Below, piece by piece: positions 43,043-51,303 of a stretch of 64,000 nucleotides of DNA. Positions within the stretch are counted from its first letter, which is position 1, and every line of letters starts with the position of its first letter. The position numbers and the translations under genes were made by a program. The stretch is from Halorarum halophilum (GTDB lineage Archaea; Halobacteriota; Halobacteria; Halobacteriales; Haloferacaceae): assembly GCF_013401515.1 (NCBI RefSeq), contig NZ_CP058530.1, positions 124,001-188,000 of the forward strand. Reading direction: 5' to 3'. Below the pieces are notes generated by a model that was not told the DNA's origin, searched no databases, and was given only the letters and a program-made list of their open reading frames with translations.

Positions 43043-43230
43043 GTCCGACGCGGGGGAGGCTGGTGGAGCGGCGGTCCGGTTCGTGACCGTCGGTTCGGCC
43101 GCTCCGACCGCGGAACCGAACGTGGACGACGCCCGCGACGGACCGACCCTGGGGGGGAAGCGGTCCCGAGCCGGGCGGCCGTATCCCGTGCGTAACCGCG
43201 GTCGCGCGCGCCGATTTCGGCTTACATTCT

Positions 43231-43240
43231 TTATAATAAA
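43231..43240 (+). promoter_or_regulatory. TATA box of arylsulfotransferase-like gene
   Basis: TTATAATAAA at 43231-43240 lies about 25-30 bases before ATG 43265 in otherwise GC-rich sequence. Spacing fits a short-leader or leaderless archaeal promoter. Confidence 0.6.
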
Positions 43241-43264
43241 GCCCTCGGGCCGCCGCGTGCGTGT

Positions 43265-44716
43265 ATGGAGCGCCGAAGCGGGTACCGCCTCGTGTTCGTC
43301 GTCGTCGTCGTTCTCTCGGGCGCCGTCCTCTCGGCCGGCGCGCTGTCCGGCGACGGCGGTGACGCGACCGCGTCCGCCGGGGGGAGCATCACCGGCGACG
43401 GGGAGACGGTCGCACCCCCGCGCGACGGCATCACGGTCGTCGCGACGGACTCGAACACGTGGCTGGGGAGGGAGAGCGACGGCCCGCGAGCGAACGCCGA
43501 ACTCGTCGCCGTGGGGCCGGACGGCGAGCGGATCTACTACAACGATAGCCACACGCGCTACTGGGACGTCGACCCGGTCGAGGGGACGGACGCCACCGTC
43601 GAGTACGTCTACGCCGACCACCTCGAACCCGAGGACTGCGGCGGCGAGGAGGTCTGTACGCGCAACGGCATCGAGCGCGTCAACCTCACGACTGGGGAGG
43701 TGACGGAGGTGTTCAGCCGGGTCACGCCGGGCAAGCACTCGACCCGGTGGCACGACGCCGACCGGATCGACGGGTCCACGATCGCCGTGGCCGACATCGA
43801 ACGCGATCGCGTGTTCGTCGTGAACACGACGACGAACAATCTGGAGTGGTCTTGGAACGCGCAGAACAAGTTCCCCGTCGCCGACAGCGGCGGGCCGTAC
43901 CCCGAGGACTGGACGCACCTCAACGACGTCGAGGTGCTCGAGGACGGTCGGATCATGGTGAGCCTCCGGAACCACGACCAGGTCGTCTTCCTCGACCGCG
44001 AGGAGGGGCTGCTCGGGAACCGGACGCTCGGGTCCGACGACGACCACGACGTCGTCTACGAACAGCACAACCCGGACTACATCCCGGCCGAGCGCGGGGG
44101 CCCGTCGGTGCTGGTCGCCGACTCGGAGAACAACCGCGTCGTGGAGTACCGCAACGAGAACGAGGCGGGGGACGGCGCGTGGGAGCGGACGTGGACGTGG
44201 AGCGACGGGGAGCTCCAGTGGCCCCGCGACGCCGACCGCCTCCCGAACGGGCACACCCTGATCACCGACTCGAACGGCAACCGGGTGATCGAGGTCGACG
44301 GGAACGGCGAGGTCGTCTGGACGCTCCCGGTCGCCTTCCCGTACGAGTCCGAGCGGCTGGGGACCGGTGACGAGAGCGCGGGCGGGCCCGCCCGCGAGGC
44401 GGACGGGAACGGGACCGCGTCCGGGGCGTCCGGAGGCGCCGGCGAGTCCGGCGGGGAGAGTGAGTCCGGCGCCGAGGCGGGCGAGTCGTCCGGCGGCGCC
44501 GACAACACCGACGACGCCGGCTTCCTCGCGGGGCTCCTCTCCGGCCCGACGGTCAACGCCGTAATGTACGTCACCCCGGTCTGGATGGGCCTGGGTGAGC
44601 TCCTCGCGCTCGTGGTACTGGTCGTGGCGGGTCTCGGCTGGCTCGTCGCGGAACTCCGCTGGTCGCCGCTCGGCGCGACCGTTCGGTCCCCCGTGGACCT
44701 GGAGTGGCGACGATGA
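43265..44716 (+). CDS. Arylsulfotransferase (ASST)-like propeller protein
   Basis: A 483-residue membrane-anchored protein: N-terminal hydrophobic segment (about 8-28), a beta-propeller body, then a Gly/Glu/Ser-rich linker and a C-terminal helix (about 446-465). Repeated blades show patterns typical of ASST proteins: WHDADRIDGSTIAVADIERDRVFVV, DWTHLNDVEVLEDGRIMVSLRN and LQWPRDADRLPNGHTLITDSNGNR. The family includes enzymes that transfer sulfate between aryl groups at the cell surface; His ligands of the active site are present in WHDAD and WTHLND. Catalysis is inferred. It precedes a GT-C-type membrane protein by 69 bases, likely one operon. Confidence 0.78.
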   Translation: MERRSGYRLVFVVVVVLSGAVLSAGALSGDGGDATASAGGSITGDGETVAPPRDGITVVATDSNTWLGRESDGPRANAELVAVGPDGERIYYNDSHTRYWDVDPVEGTDATVEYVYADHLEPEDCGGEEVCTRNGIERVNLTTGEVTEVFSRVTPGKHSTRWHDADRIDGSTIAVADIERDRVFVVNTTTNNLEWSWNAQNKFPVADSGGPYPEDWTHLNDVEVLEDGRIMVSLRNHDQVVFLDREEGLLGNRTLGSDDDHDVVYEQHNPDYIPAERGGPSVLVADSENNRVVEYRNENEAGDGAWERTWTWSDGELQWPRDADRLPNGHTLITDSNGNRVIEVDGNGEVVWTLPVAFPYESERLGTGDESAGGPAREADGNGTASGASGGAGESGGESESGAEAGESSGGADNTDDAGFLAGLLSGPTVNAVMYVTPVWMGLGELLALVVLVVAGLGWLVAELRWSPLGATVRSPVDLEWRR

Positions 44717-44785
44717 CGGGGGGATCGCCCGCGATCGGTCTCGCCGGCGACCCCCTCCCGCCGTCCCTGTCCGGGGTGGTACTCC

Positions 44786-46477
44786 GTGCGTAGCATCGAG
44801 GACACCGGGTCGAGGGGGCTACAGAACCTCAGCGACCGGCCGTCGCTTTCCCTCGAGGAACTGCCGTGGCTGGGGGTCGCGCTCTCCGTCGGGACGCTCG
44901 TCGGGGCCGTCTACCTCATCACCCACCCGTACCCCGCCTACGGCGCCGGGCTGTTCCTGGAGATAGCCGAGCGCATCGCGACGAACGGCTACCGCCTCCC
45001 GTCCCACGTGTCCCACTACACGGCGGACGGCGTCCCCCTCGCGTACCCGCCGCTGATGTTCTACGTCAGCGCGCTGCTGATGAACGGTGCGGGGGTCGAC
45101 CCGGTCGCGCTCACGCGCTACCTCCCGGTCGTCTGCACCACGCTCTACCTGGTGCCGTACTACTTCATCTCGCGGGAGCTCCTGAGCTCGAAACTCGAGG
45201 CGACGGTCGCCACGACGCTGCTGGCGGTTACGCCGCCGGCCCTCCAGTGGCACCTCTCGGCCGGCGGGCTGGTCCGGGCGCCGGCGTTCCTGTTCTCGCT
45301 CACCGGCATCTACGTCGGTATCCGCCTGTTCAGGTCGGGGTCGGCGAGGCTGACCGTGCCGGGGGCGGTCCTGTTCGGCCTCACGGTGCTCACGCACCCG
45401 GTGTACACGGTGTTCTTTGGGCTGAGCTACCTGCTCCTCTACGCCGCGTTCGACCGGACGCTCAGGGGGCTCGTCCTCGGCGCCGTCGTCGCGGGCGGGG
45501 GGGTCGCGCTCGCCGCGCCGTGGTGGACGCAGGTGATCGCCATGCACGGGACGGACGTGTTCGCGTCGGCTGCGGGGACCCACTCTGGGCTGCTCGGCGG
45601 CGCACAGCGGTTCGCCGCCGCGTTCGTGTATACGCTGGTCTCGAGCCCGCCGATCCCGGTGTTCTTCGTCAGCGCGTACGCCGGGATGTTCTACTTCCTC
45701 GGGACGCGCCGGCTCCTGCTCCCGACGTGGCTGGTCACGTCGGCGATGGTGATCGGGAAGGAGCGCTTCCAGTTCGTCGCCGGGTCGATGATGGCCGCGG
45801 TGCTGCTGTGTGCCGTGGTTCGCGGGGTGGTACACCGGCGACTCCCGGCCGAGAGCTGGCGCTGGGGCTCGCGCGTCGTGCTCGCTGCCGTCGTCGTCAG
45901 CGGGGTCGCCATCGGCGCGCTGTACGGCGCGGGCGCGCTGTCGATGGCCCACGCCGGGAGTCCGGGCCAGCCCCAGTTCATCGACCAGTCCGACCGGACC
46001 GCGATGACGTGGGTCGACCAGCACACGAACGCGAACGCCGAGTTCGTCGTCCTCGGCGACGCGGCCGAGTGGTTCCCCGCGTTCACCGACCGGACGATCC
46101 TCGTCGGCCCGTGGGGCGTCGAGTGGACGAGTCCCGCCCGCTACGCCGCACAGCTGTCGCTGTACCAGCAGCTCTCGACCTGTGAGAGCGAGCAGTGCGT
46201 GACGACGGCGCTGGCGTCGGCGAGCCTCGAACCCGAGTACATCTACGTGCCGAAGGGCCACTACACCGTCCGGGGGAACGCCCACGACGGGACCGATCGG
46301 CTCCGCCAGTCGCTGGCCTTCTCCGACCGGTACCGGCTGGTGTACGAGAACGAGGGCGTGGCCGTCTTCCGCGTCGAGGACGACCCCGAATCGGCCGACT
46401 CCCGACTCGACGACGGGAGCGCGACCGGGGGCGACGGGGGCAGCAGCGGCGGGGAACGCTCCGCCACCGCGGTCTGA
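44786..46477 (+). CDS. GT-C-type membrane glycosyltransferase-like protein
   Basis: A 563-residue protein from GTG 44786 with about ten membrane helices and a C-terminal soluble domain of about 150 residues. GT-C features are visible: an acidic motif in the first outer loop (AERIATNGYRLPSHV), YPPLMFYVSALLM after the second helix, and THPVYTVFFGLSYLL. The C-terminal part (WVDQHTNANAEFVVLGDAAEW) resembles the globular region of oligosaccharyl and dolichol-dependent mannosyl transferases. It probably adds a sugar from a lipid carrier on the outer side. It follows the arylsulfotransferase-like gene. Confidence 0.68.
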   Translation: MRSIEDTGSRGLQNLSDRPSLSLEELPWLGVALSVGTLVGAVYLITHPYPAYGAGLFLEIAERIATNGYRLPSHVSHYTADGVPLAYPPLMFYVSALLMNGAGVDPVALTRYLPVVCTTLYLVPYYFISRELLSSKLEATVATTLLAVTPPALQWHLSAGGLVRAPAFLFSLTGIYVGIRLFRSGSARLTVPGAVLFGLTVLTHPVYTVFFGLSYLLLYAAFDRTLRGLVLGAVVAGGGVALAAPWWTQVIAMHGTDVFASAAGTHSGLLGGAQRFAAAFVYTLVSSPPIPVFFVSAYAGMFYFLGTRRLLLPTWLVTSAMVIGKERFQFVAGSMMAAVLLCAVVRGVVHRRLPAESWRWGSRVVLAAVVVSGVAIGALYGAGALSMAHAGSPGQPQFIDQSDRTAMTWVDQHTNANAEFVVLGDAAEWFPAFTDRTILVGPWGVEWTSPARYAAQLSLYQQLSTCESEQCVTTALASASLEPEYIYVPKGHYTVRGNAHDGTDRLRQSLAFSDRYRLVYENEGVAVFRVEDDPESADSRLDDGSATGGDGGSSGGERSATAV

Positions 46478-46496
46478 GGGATTCGCGGCTCGGGGG

Positions 46497-47021
46497 TCAG
46501 TTCCACGCCACGTCGAGCGACGCGAGCAGGGCGAACAGGCAGACCACCGCGCCCGAGACGACGGTCGCGGGGAGCCCGGCGAACGGTCCGAGCGCGGCGA
46601 CCTCCGCCCCGAGCAGCAGCATCGAGAGGACCGCTACCCCGAAGTAGTACGCCGCCCACTGATTCTGGTCGGCCCCGACGCTGGGGGGGCCGCCGTCCCC
46701 CGTCGTGCGGGGCGGGGCGGGGTCCCGGCGGGCGAACTGCCGCGCGCCCCCCTCACCCCGGCGCGTGACGAGGCCGCGCTCGGCGTCGAAGACGAGCAGG
46801 CCCGCGCTGTCCAGCACCGGGAGGTCCTCGTCGTGGAGGGCCTCGTGGAGGTCCTCCCACGACCGGGGGTACGCGGGGGTCCCGGGGCCGGCCCGGCGGT
46901 CGGCCTCGAGTTCGTCGACGATGCGGTCGACGGTCACCGGCGTCTCCATCGTCTCGAGGAGCCTGACGACCCGGGTGCGTCGGTCCGCGATCTCCCCCTC
47001 GGCGCTGGCCAGTTCGCTCAT
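46497..47021 (-). CDS. Membrane-anchored DUF7344-like winged-helix protein
   Basis: A 174-residue protein. The N-terminal half (8-90) is the DUF7344-type winged helix: RRTRVVRLLETMETPVTVDRIVDELEAD, then SWEDLHEALHDEDLPVLDSAGLLVFD. Two membrane helices follow at about residues 122-143 and 150-170, separated by a Pro-rich linker. The layout suggests a membrane-attached regulator or partner of envelope genes. It is convergent with the GT-C-like gene. Such HTH-plus-two-helix proteins are common in haloarchaeal envelope loci. Confidence 0.78.
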   Translation of the reverse strand: MSELASAEGEIADRRTRVVRLLETMETPVTVDRIVDELEADRRAGPGTPAYPRSWEDLHEALHDEDLPVLDSAGLLVFDAERGLVTRRGEGGARQFARRDPAPPRTTGDGGPPSVGADQNQWAAYYFGVAVLSMLLLGAEVAALGPFAGLPATVVSGAVVCLFALLASLDVAWN

Positions 47022-47255
47022 CCGTCGGCACCACCGGCCGGCGGCGCTGTACCCGGTCCGCCCGGCGGCATCCGGCCCCGGTGCGCGACCCCGTTATCAG
47101 CCATTGGAACCGTATATGTTCAGCTGAAATATATAAGTTCGGTGGAACCGGCGAGCAGACGAACACCGCCGTCTCACGCCTGGAGTCCTCGAAATATCGC
47201 GCATCGGGGGTCGACGACGGTCGCGGTCGACGGTCGCGGCGGTGCCGCGTGGGCT

Positions 47256-48167
47256 TCAGCCCAGCCTGCGCTGGACGCCCGAGAACAGGGTGGCAGCGAG
47301 TCCGGGGTACTGCCGCGGCCGGGGGCGCCGCCCACGGACGAGGTATCGAGCCCCGCGGACGAGGTTCCCTTCGCCGATGAAGGCCTTCCCCAGCATGTAC
47401 CGGTGGGCGCCGATGACGTCGTAGCCCTGCGCCTCGAGGTCGGACACCGTCTCGGAGAACGTCTGGAGGTAGTGCTGGTCGGCCACTTCGAGGTCCGATG
47501 CCGAGGGGTTCCCGGACTCGTGGCGCCGAACGAGCGGCGCGTTGACGTAGGCGAGTTTGCCCTGCTGGAGGACGCGGATGAGGAACTCCGAGTCCTGGAA
47601 GCGGGCGAACGACTCGTCGAAGCCGTCGATGGCCTCCACCACGTCGGAGCGGACGATGAGCGTCGACCCGGCGCTGGTGTGCAGGTCGTCCGAGAGCACC
47701 TCGCGGACGAGTTCCTCGCCGCCCTCCTTCCCCTCGGTCACCGCGCGCCGGGAGAACAGGTGGGTCGCGAGCTTTCGGATCGCCCCCGGCTCCGACTCGG
47801 AGACCATCTCGACGCCGCAGTAGGCGGCGACCCACTCGTCGGAGCGGCGTTCGAGCAGGTCGACCTGCCGTTCGAGCTTGCGGGGGAGCCACTCGTCGTC
47901 GGAGTCGAGGAACGCCATGTACTCCCCGGTCGCGTGCTCGATCCCGGTGTTCCGCGCCGCGCTCCCGCCCTTGTTCGTCTCGTGTTCGATGAACGTGACC
48001 CGCGGGTCGTCGTAGGACTCCATGACGGAGGCGGTCTCGTCGCTGGACGCGTCGTCGACGACGATCGCCTCCAGGTCCTCGTGTGTCTGTGCGAGCACGC
48101 TATCGAGCGTCCGCTGGAGCGGCTTCGCCCGGTTGTACGTCGGAATGATGACGCTGACGGTGGGCAT
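47256..48167 (-). CDS. Family 2 glycosyltransferase
   Basis: A 303-residue soluble enzyme from ATG 48167. The GT-A fold markers are VSVIIPTYNRAKPLQRTL, VVDDASSDET, GGSAARNTGIEHATGEYMAFLDSDDEW (with the DxD) and a later acidic FDESFARFQDSEFLIRVL. It would transfer a sugar from a nucleotide diphosphate in the cytoplasm, in exopolysaccharide, S-layer glycan or glycolipid synthesis. No membrane helix is present. It belongs to the same envelope region as the GT-C- and ASST-like genes. Acceptor is unknown. Confidence 0.88.
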   Translation of the reverse strand: MPTVSVIIPTYNRAKPLQRTLDSVLAQTHEDLEAIVVDDASSDETASVMESYDDPRVTFIEHETNKGGSAARNTGIEHATGEYMAFLDSDDEWLPRKLERQVDLLERRSDEWVAAYCGVEMVSESEPGAIRKLATHLFSRRAVTEGKEGGEELVREVLSDDLHTSAGSTLIVRSDVVEAIDGFDESFARFQDSEFLIRVLQQGKLAYVNAPLVRRHESGNPSASDLEVADQHYLQTFSETVSDLEAQGYDVIGAHRYMLGKAFIGEGNLVRGARYLVRGRRPRPRQYPGLAATLFSGVQRRLG

Positions 48168-48577
48168 CTTTCTAGACCGGACGCGACCGGGCCACGTTAT
48201 TATCGGCCCGCTAAGGGGGCGACCCCCCGGGCGGAAGGGTCGCCGAACAGGGACGGGGATAATACTCGATTCCTGATTAGAACGCGTTATTGTAACTGGA
48301 TTTTCTCTTCTTTCTGAGGGATAGTCGGACACCCTTCGGTCGCTCGGCCATCGCCGTTTCCGGGAAAGCTGCCGGTTTAACACCTTTTCAAGACGTGGAC
48401 CACGTCGTCCTCGGTGAGAGTGTTGTCGTGGCCGTAGTGTATCTATCATAATATCTGATTGTATGAAAGGTCGCGATAGCGGTGCACTGGCTCGACGGTG
48501 GAACTGGACCACCAGTGACGACGGGCAGCCCCCCTCGACCCTCAACACATTAGTCGGCTGGAGGGCATCCGGTTGAC
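48168..48577. other. Intergenic region, no gene recognised
   Basis: About 410 bases between divergent genes. GC content drops between 48270 and 48470, with several AT-rich boxes. A short minus-strand open stretch ending near 48378 (reading ...YGHDNTLTEDDVVHVL) looks protein-like but has no start and no recognised match; it may be a relic. The last 40 bases before the cupin gene hold a possible promoter. Nothing else is supported. Confidence 0.35.
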
Positions 48578-49219
48578 ATGAAGCGCGTTGCGGTCGAGGA
48601 CGTGGAACCGGAGCACCCCGGGAGCGGTATCGATCGTCACGGCCTGTCGGACCCGCTGGGAACGACCGACCTCGCCGTCAACCGCTACCGGCTCGCCCCC
48701 GGCGAGGGGTTCCCCGGCGGGCTCCACGCCCACCCAGATCAGGAGGAGGTGTTCGTCGTGGTCGAGGGGGAAGCGACGTTCGAGGCGTACGTTCCGCGAG
48801 GCGACGGCAATCGACCGGTTCGGGGCCGCGAGGTCACCGTCGCAGCTGGCGAGGCGATCAGGTTCGCGCCGGGCGAGTTCCAGTCGGGCAGGAACGACGC
48901 CGACGGCGACCTCGTGGCGTTCGCGATGGGCGCACCCCGGGACGCCGGGGACGTGCGGCTCCCCCTGGAGTGCCCCGACTGTGGCCGCGCCGACGTACGC
49001 CTGGCGACGGACGAAGGGGGACCGTCCTTCGTCTGTCCGGACTGCGACGCCGAACGCGTTCCGCGAGCGTGTCCCGCCTGCGGCCACGACGAGATGCGCG
49101 TCGCGCTCGGCGAGGAGGCCCGGCCGGTCGTCGCCTGCCGGGGCTGCGACGACGAGTTCGAGGACCCCCCGGTCCGGGGCGACGGTGAGAGGGATGGGAC
49201 GACGCCGACCGAGGGCTAA
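48578..49219 (+). CDS. Cupin protein with repeated zinc knuckles
   Basis: A 213-residue paralogue of the cupin at 28340-28816. The cupin part has GGLHAHPDQEEVFVVVEGEATF (motif 1) and GEAIRFAPGEFQSGRN (motif 2), with the shared start VAVEDVEPE and LGTTDLAVN. The C-terminal 85 residues have CPDCGRADVRL, CPDCDAERVPRACPACGHDEMRV and CRGCDDEFE, so two zinc ribbons rather than one. It may bind metal and nucleic acid or protein. It lies 70 bases before moxR on the same strand. Function is unknown. Confidence 0.83.
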   Translation: MKRVAVEDVEPEHPGSGIDRHGLSDPLGTTDLAVNRYRLAPGEGFPGGLHAHPDQEEVFVVVEGEATFEAYVPRGDGNRPVRGREVTVAAGEAIRFAPGEFQSGRNDADGDLVAFAMGAPRDAGDVRLPLECPDCGRADVRLATDEGGPSFVCPDCDAERVPRACPACGHDEMRVALGEEARPVVACRGCDDEFEDPPVRGDGERDGTTPTEG

Positions 49220-49289
49220 CGACGGCTTACCCGCCAGCTGGTTCCATTATCAGTGCCATAATAAACTGCAAGCAGGGGCAGTGGTCGGT

Positions 49290-50258
49290 ATGGACGCCTC
49301 TGTCGCCCACCAGCATGGGGAAGCGGTTCTCGACGAGCTCTCGCGCGCCGTCATCGTCGAGCGGGACGTGCTCCGCACGATCCTGACCGGCGTGATGGCG
49401 AACGGCCACGTCCTGCTCGAGGACGTTCCCGGCACCGGGAAGACGCTCACCGCCCGGAGCTTCGCGACGGTGCTCGGGCTGTCGTTCAACCGCATCCAGT
49501 TCACCCCGGACCTCCTGCCGGCCGACGTCACCGGGACGTTCGTGTTCAACGAGCGCTCCCGCGAGTTCGACTTCAGCGAGGGTCCCCTCTTCGCCAACGT
49601 CGTCCTCGCCGACGAGATCAACCGCGCCTCGCCGAAGACCCAGGCCGCCCTGCTCGAGGCGATGGAGGAGGGGCAGGTCACCGTCGACGGCGAGACGTTC
49701 CCGCTGCCGGACCCGTTCTTCGTCATCGCCACCCAGAACCCGGTCGAACGCGGGGAGGGGACCTTCCCGCTCCCGGAGGCCCAGAAGGACCGCTTCCTCG
49801 TCAAGAGCAGCATCGGCTACCCCGACGAGGCGGGCGAACTCGAACTCATCAACCGGCGCGCAGCGCGCGAGACATCCGCGCCCACCGTGTCCCAGCAACT
49901 GGGCCCGGAGGACGTCCGGGGGATCCGCCAGGCGCCCGAACACGTGCGCGTCCACGACGACGTCAAGCAGTACGTCGTGGACCTCGTCCGCGCGACGCGC
50001 GAGGACGGCCGGGTCGACGTGGGCGTCTCCCCGCGCGGGTGCCAGCGCCTCTTCGAGGTCGCCCGGGCCTGGGCCGCGGTCGGCGGCCGGGCGTACGTGA
50101 CGCCGGACGACGTGGCCGACATCGCCCACCCCGTGCTCGACCACCGGCTGGTGCTGACCGCGGACGCGACGGTGAACGACGTCGACCGCTCGACGGTGAT
50201 CGACGACCTCCTCGACCAGGTCCACGTGCCGACGCTCAAGCGCGAAGCCCCCCGGTGA
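49290..50258 (+). CDS. moxR: MoxR-type AAA+ ATPase
   Basis: A 322-residue AAA+ protein from ATG 49290. Walker A is LEDVPGTGKTLTA, Walker B VVLADEINRASPKTQAALLEAMEE, sensor 1 FVIATQNPVE, and the sensor 2 region is in VSPRGCQRLFEVARAWA. MoxR ATPases act as chaperones with DUF58 and von Willebrand-domain proteins to assemble surface or metal-dependent enzymes. The DUF58 and DUF4129 partners are encoded close by on the opposite strand (50611-53976), which points to one functional unit split into convergent operons. Confidence 0.92.
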   Translation: MDASVAHQHGEAVLDELSRAVIVERDVLRTILTGVMANGHVLLEDVPGTGKTLTARSFATVLGLSFNRIQFTPDLLPADVTGTFVFNERSREFDFSEGPLFANVVLADEINRASPKTQAALLEAMEEGQVTVDGETFPLPDPFFVIATQNPVERGEGTFPLPEAQKDRFLVKSSIGYPDEAGELELINRRAARETSAPTVSQQLGPEDVRGIRQAPEHVRVHDDVKQYVVDLVRATREDGRVDVGVSPRGCQRLFEVARAWAAVGGRAYVTPDDVADIAHPVLDHRLVLTADATVNDVDRSTVIDDLLDQVHVPTLKREAPR

Positions 50259-50360
50259 TCGGCTAGGAAGCGTAGAGGATCGCTCTCGAGGCGATTCGGC
50301 GGTCGGAATCGAACGCGATGTTCTGCTACGAACGCGTGCGTCCCGGATGGCAGAAAGTAC

Positions 50361-50576
50361 ATGCTCTCCCGAATAGCTGTTACAGCAGTGAACGTCGCCG
50401 GCATCTCGCTCTGTCTCGTCGGCCTCGCGGGGGTCCTCTGGCCGGAACCGACGCTTCGGTTCTGGTTTCTCGGGATGCTCGAGGAGGGCTCGTTGAGCGA
50501 TAACGGGCGGGCGTTCTTTCGAGGGCTGGGAGTGCTCTGTGTGCTCGTCGGGTTGCTGGTGGCGACGAGTACGTAG
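50361..50576 (+). CDS. Small two-helix membrane protein
   Basis: A 71-residue hydrophobic protein. Helices at about residues 5-27 and 53-69 flank a loop with EEGSLSDNGRAFFRG. Codon use fits coding. It follows moxR by about 100 bases and faces the DUF58-type operon tail. No family is recognised. Possibly a small subunit of that membrane complex, but only position supports this. Confidence 0.6.
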   Translation: MLSRIAVTAVNVAGISLCLVGLAGVLWPEPTLRFWFLGMLEEGSLSDNGRAFFRGLGVLCVLVGLLVATST

Positions 50577-50610
50577 GCGATGCCGGATGACGGCCGGCGT
50601 GACCCCCGGG

Positions 50611-51303
50611 CTACCCGTGGAGCGCGCCGGCCAGCAGGAGGACCGACGCGAGGAGCAGCGCCAGCGCCGGCAGCGGGAGGCCGGACGACCCGACGCCGGA
50701 GATGACGGTGCCCGCGCCGACCGCGACGCCGCCCACGAGCACGCTCCCGGCGCCGTGGGCCGCCTCGAGCCGTCGGGTCTCGACGTGCCGGCCGAGCTGC
50801 TCGCCGACGTTGACAGCGTGTTCGCCCAGGTCCCACGCGACGATGGTCGCCGCGCCGCAGATCAGGAGCGTCCGGAGCGACACCGACATGAACAGCCCGG
50901 CGGCGAGGACGCTCAGCGTGACGCCCGCCGTGCCGAGCTTGAGGAGCCCCCGCGAGCCGGAGCCGCGGAGCGGCGCCAGCCCGAGCGCGAGCGCGAGGAG
51001 GCCCGCCATCCCCGGCAGGGTGACGAGCATCTGGCCGAGGTCGGCAGTCGTCGTCGCGGCGAACGCGAGCGCGACGACCCACGCCCCGACTCCGACGACC
51101 GAGACCGCGACGCCGAGCAGGCGGCGGTCACGGTGGAACAGGACGAGCCCGCCGACGAGGACACCGAGCGTGACGAGTTGGCCGAGCAGCGCCAGCTCCG
51201 CCGTCTCGTTCGGCGCGAGCAGCCACACGGCGACGGCCGCGATCAGCACCGACGCCGTCGCGCTCAGCGCGGTCGGTCGCTTGACCGGGTCGGCGACGGT
51301 CAC
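50611..51303 (-). CDS. Multi-helix membrane protein (DUF7519-like)
   Basis: A 230-residue protein from GTG 51303 with about seven hydrophobic helices and very few charged residues inside them. The short soluble part (DLGEHAVNVGEQLGRHVETRRLEAAH) lies before the last two helices. The start overlaps the DUF58 stop by four bases, so it is the last gene of a tightly coupled operon. Proteins of this type follow DUF58 in many haloarchaea. The fold is otherwise unknown. Confidence 0.75.
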   Translation of the reverse strand: MTVADPVKRPTALSATASVLIAAVAVWLLAPNETAELALLGQLVTLGVLVGGLVLFHRDRRLLGVAVSVVGVGAWVVALAFAATTTADLGQMLVTLPGMAGLLALALGLAPLRGSGSRGLLKLGTAGVTLSVLAAGLFMSVSLRTLLICGAATIVAWDLGEHAVNVGEQLGRHVETRRLEAAHGAGSVLVGGVAVGAGTVISGVGSSGLPLPALALLLASVLLLAGALHG

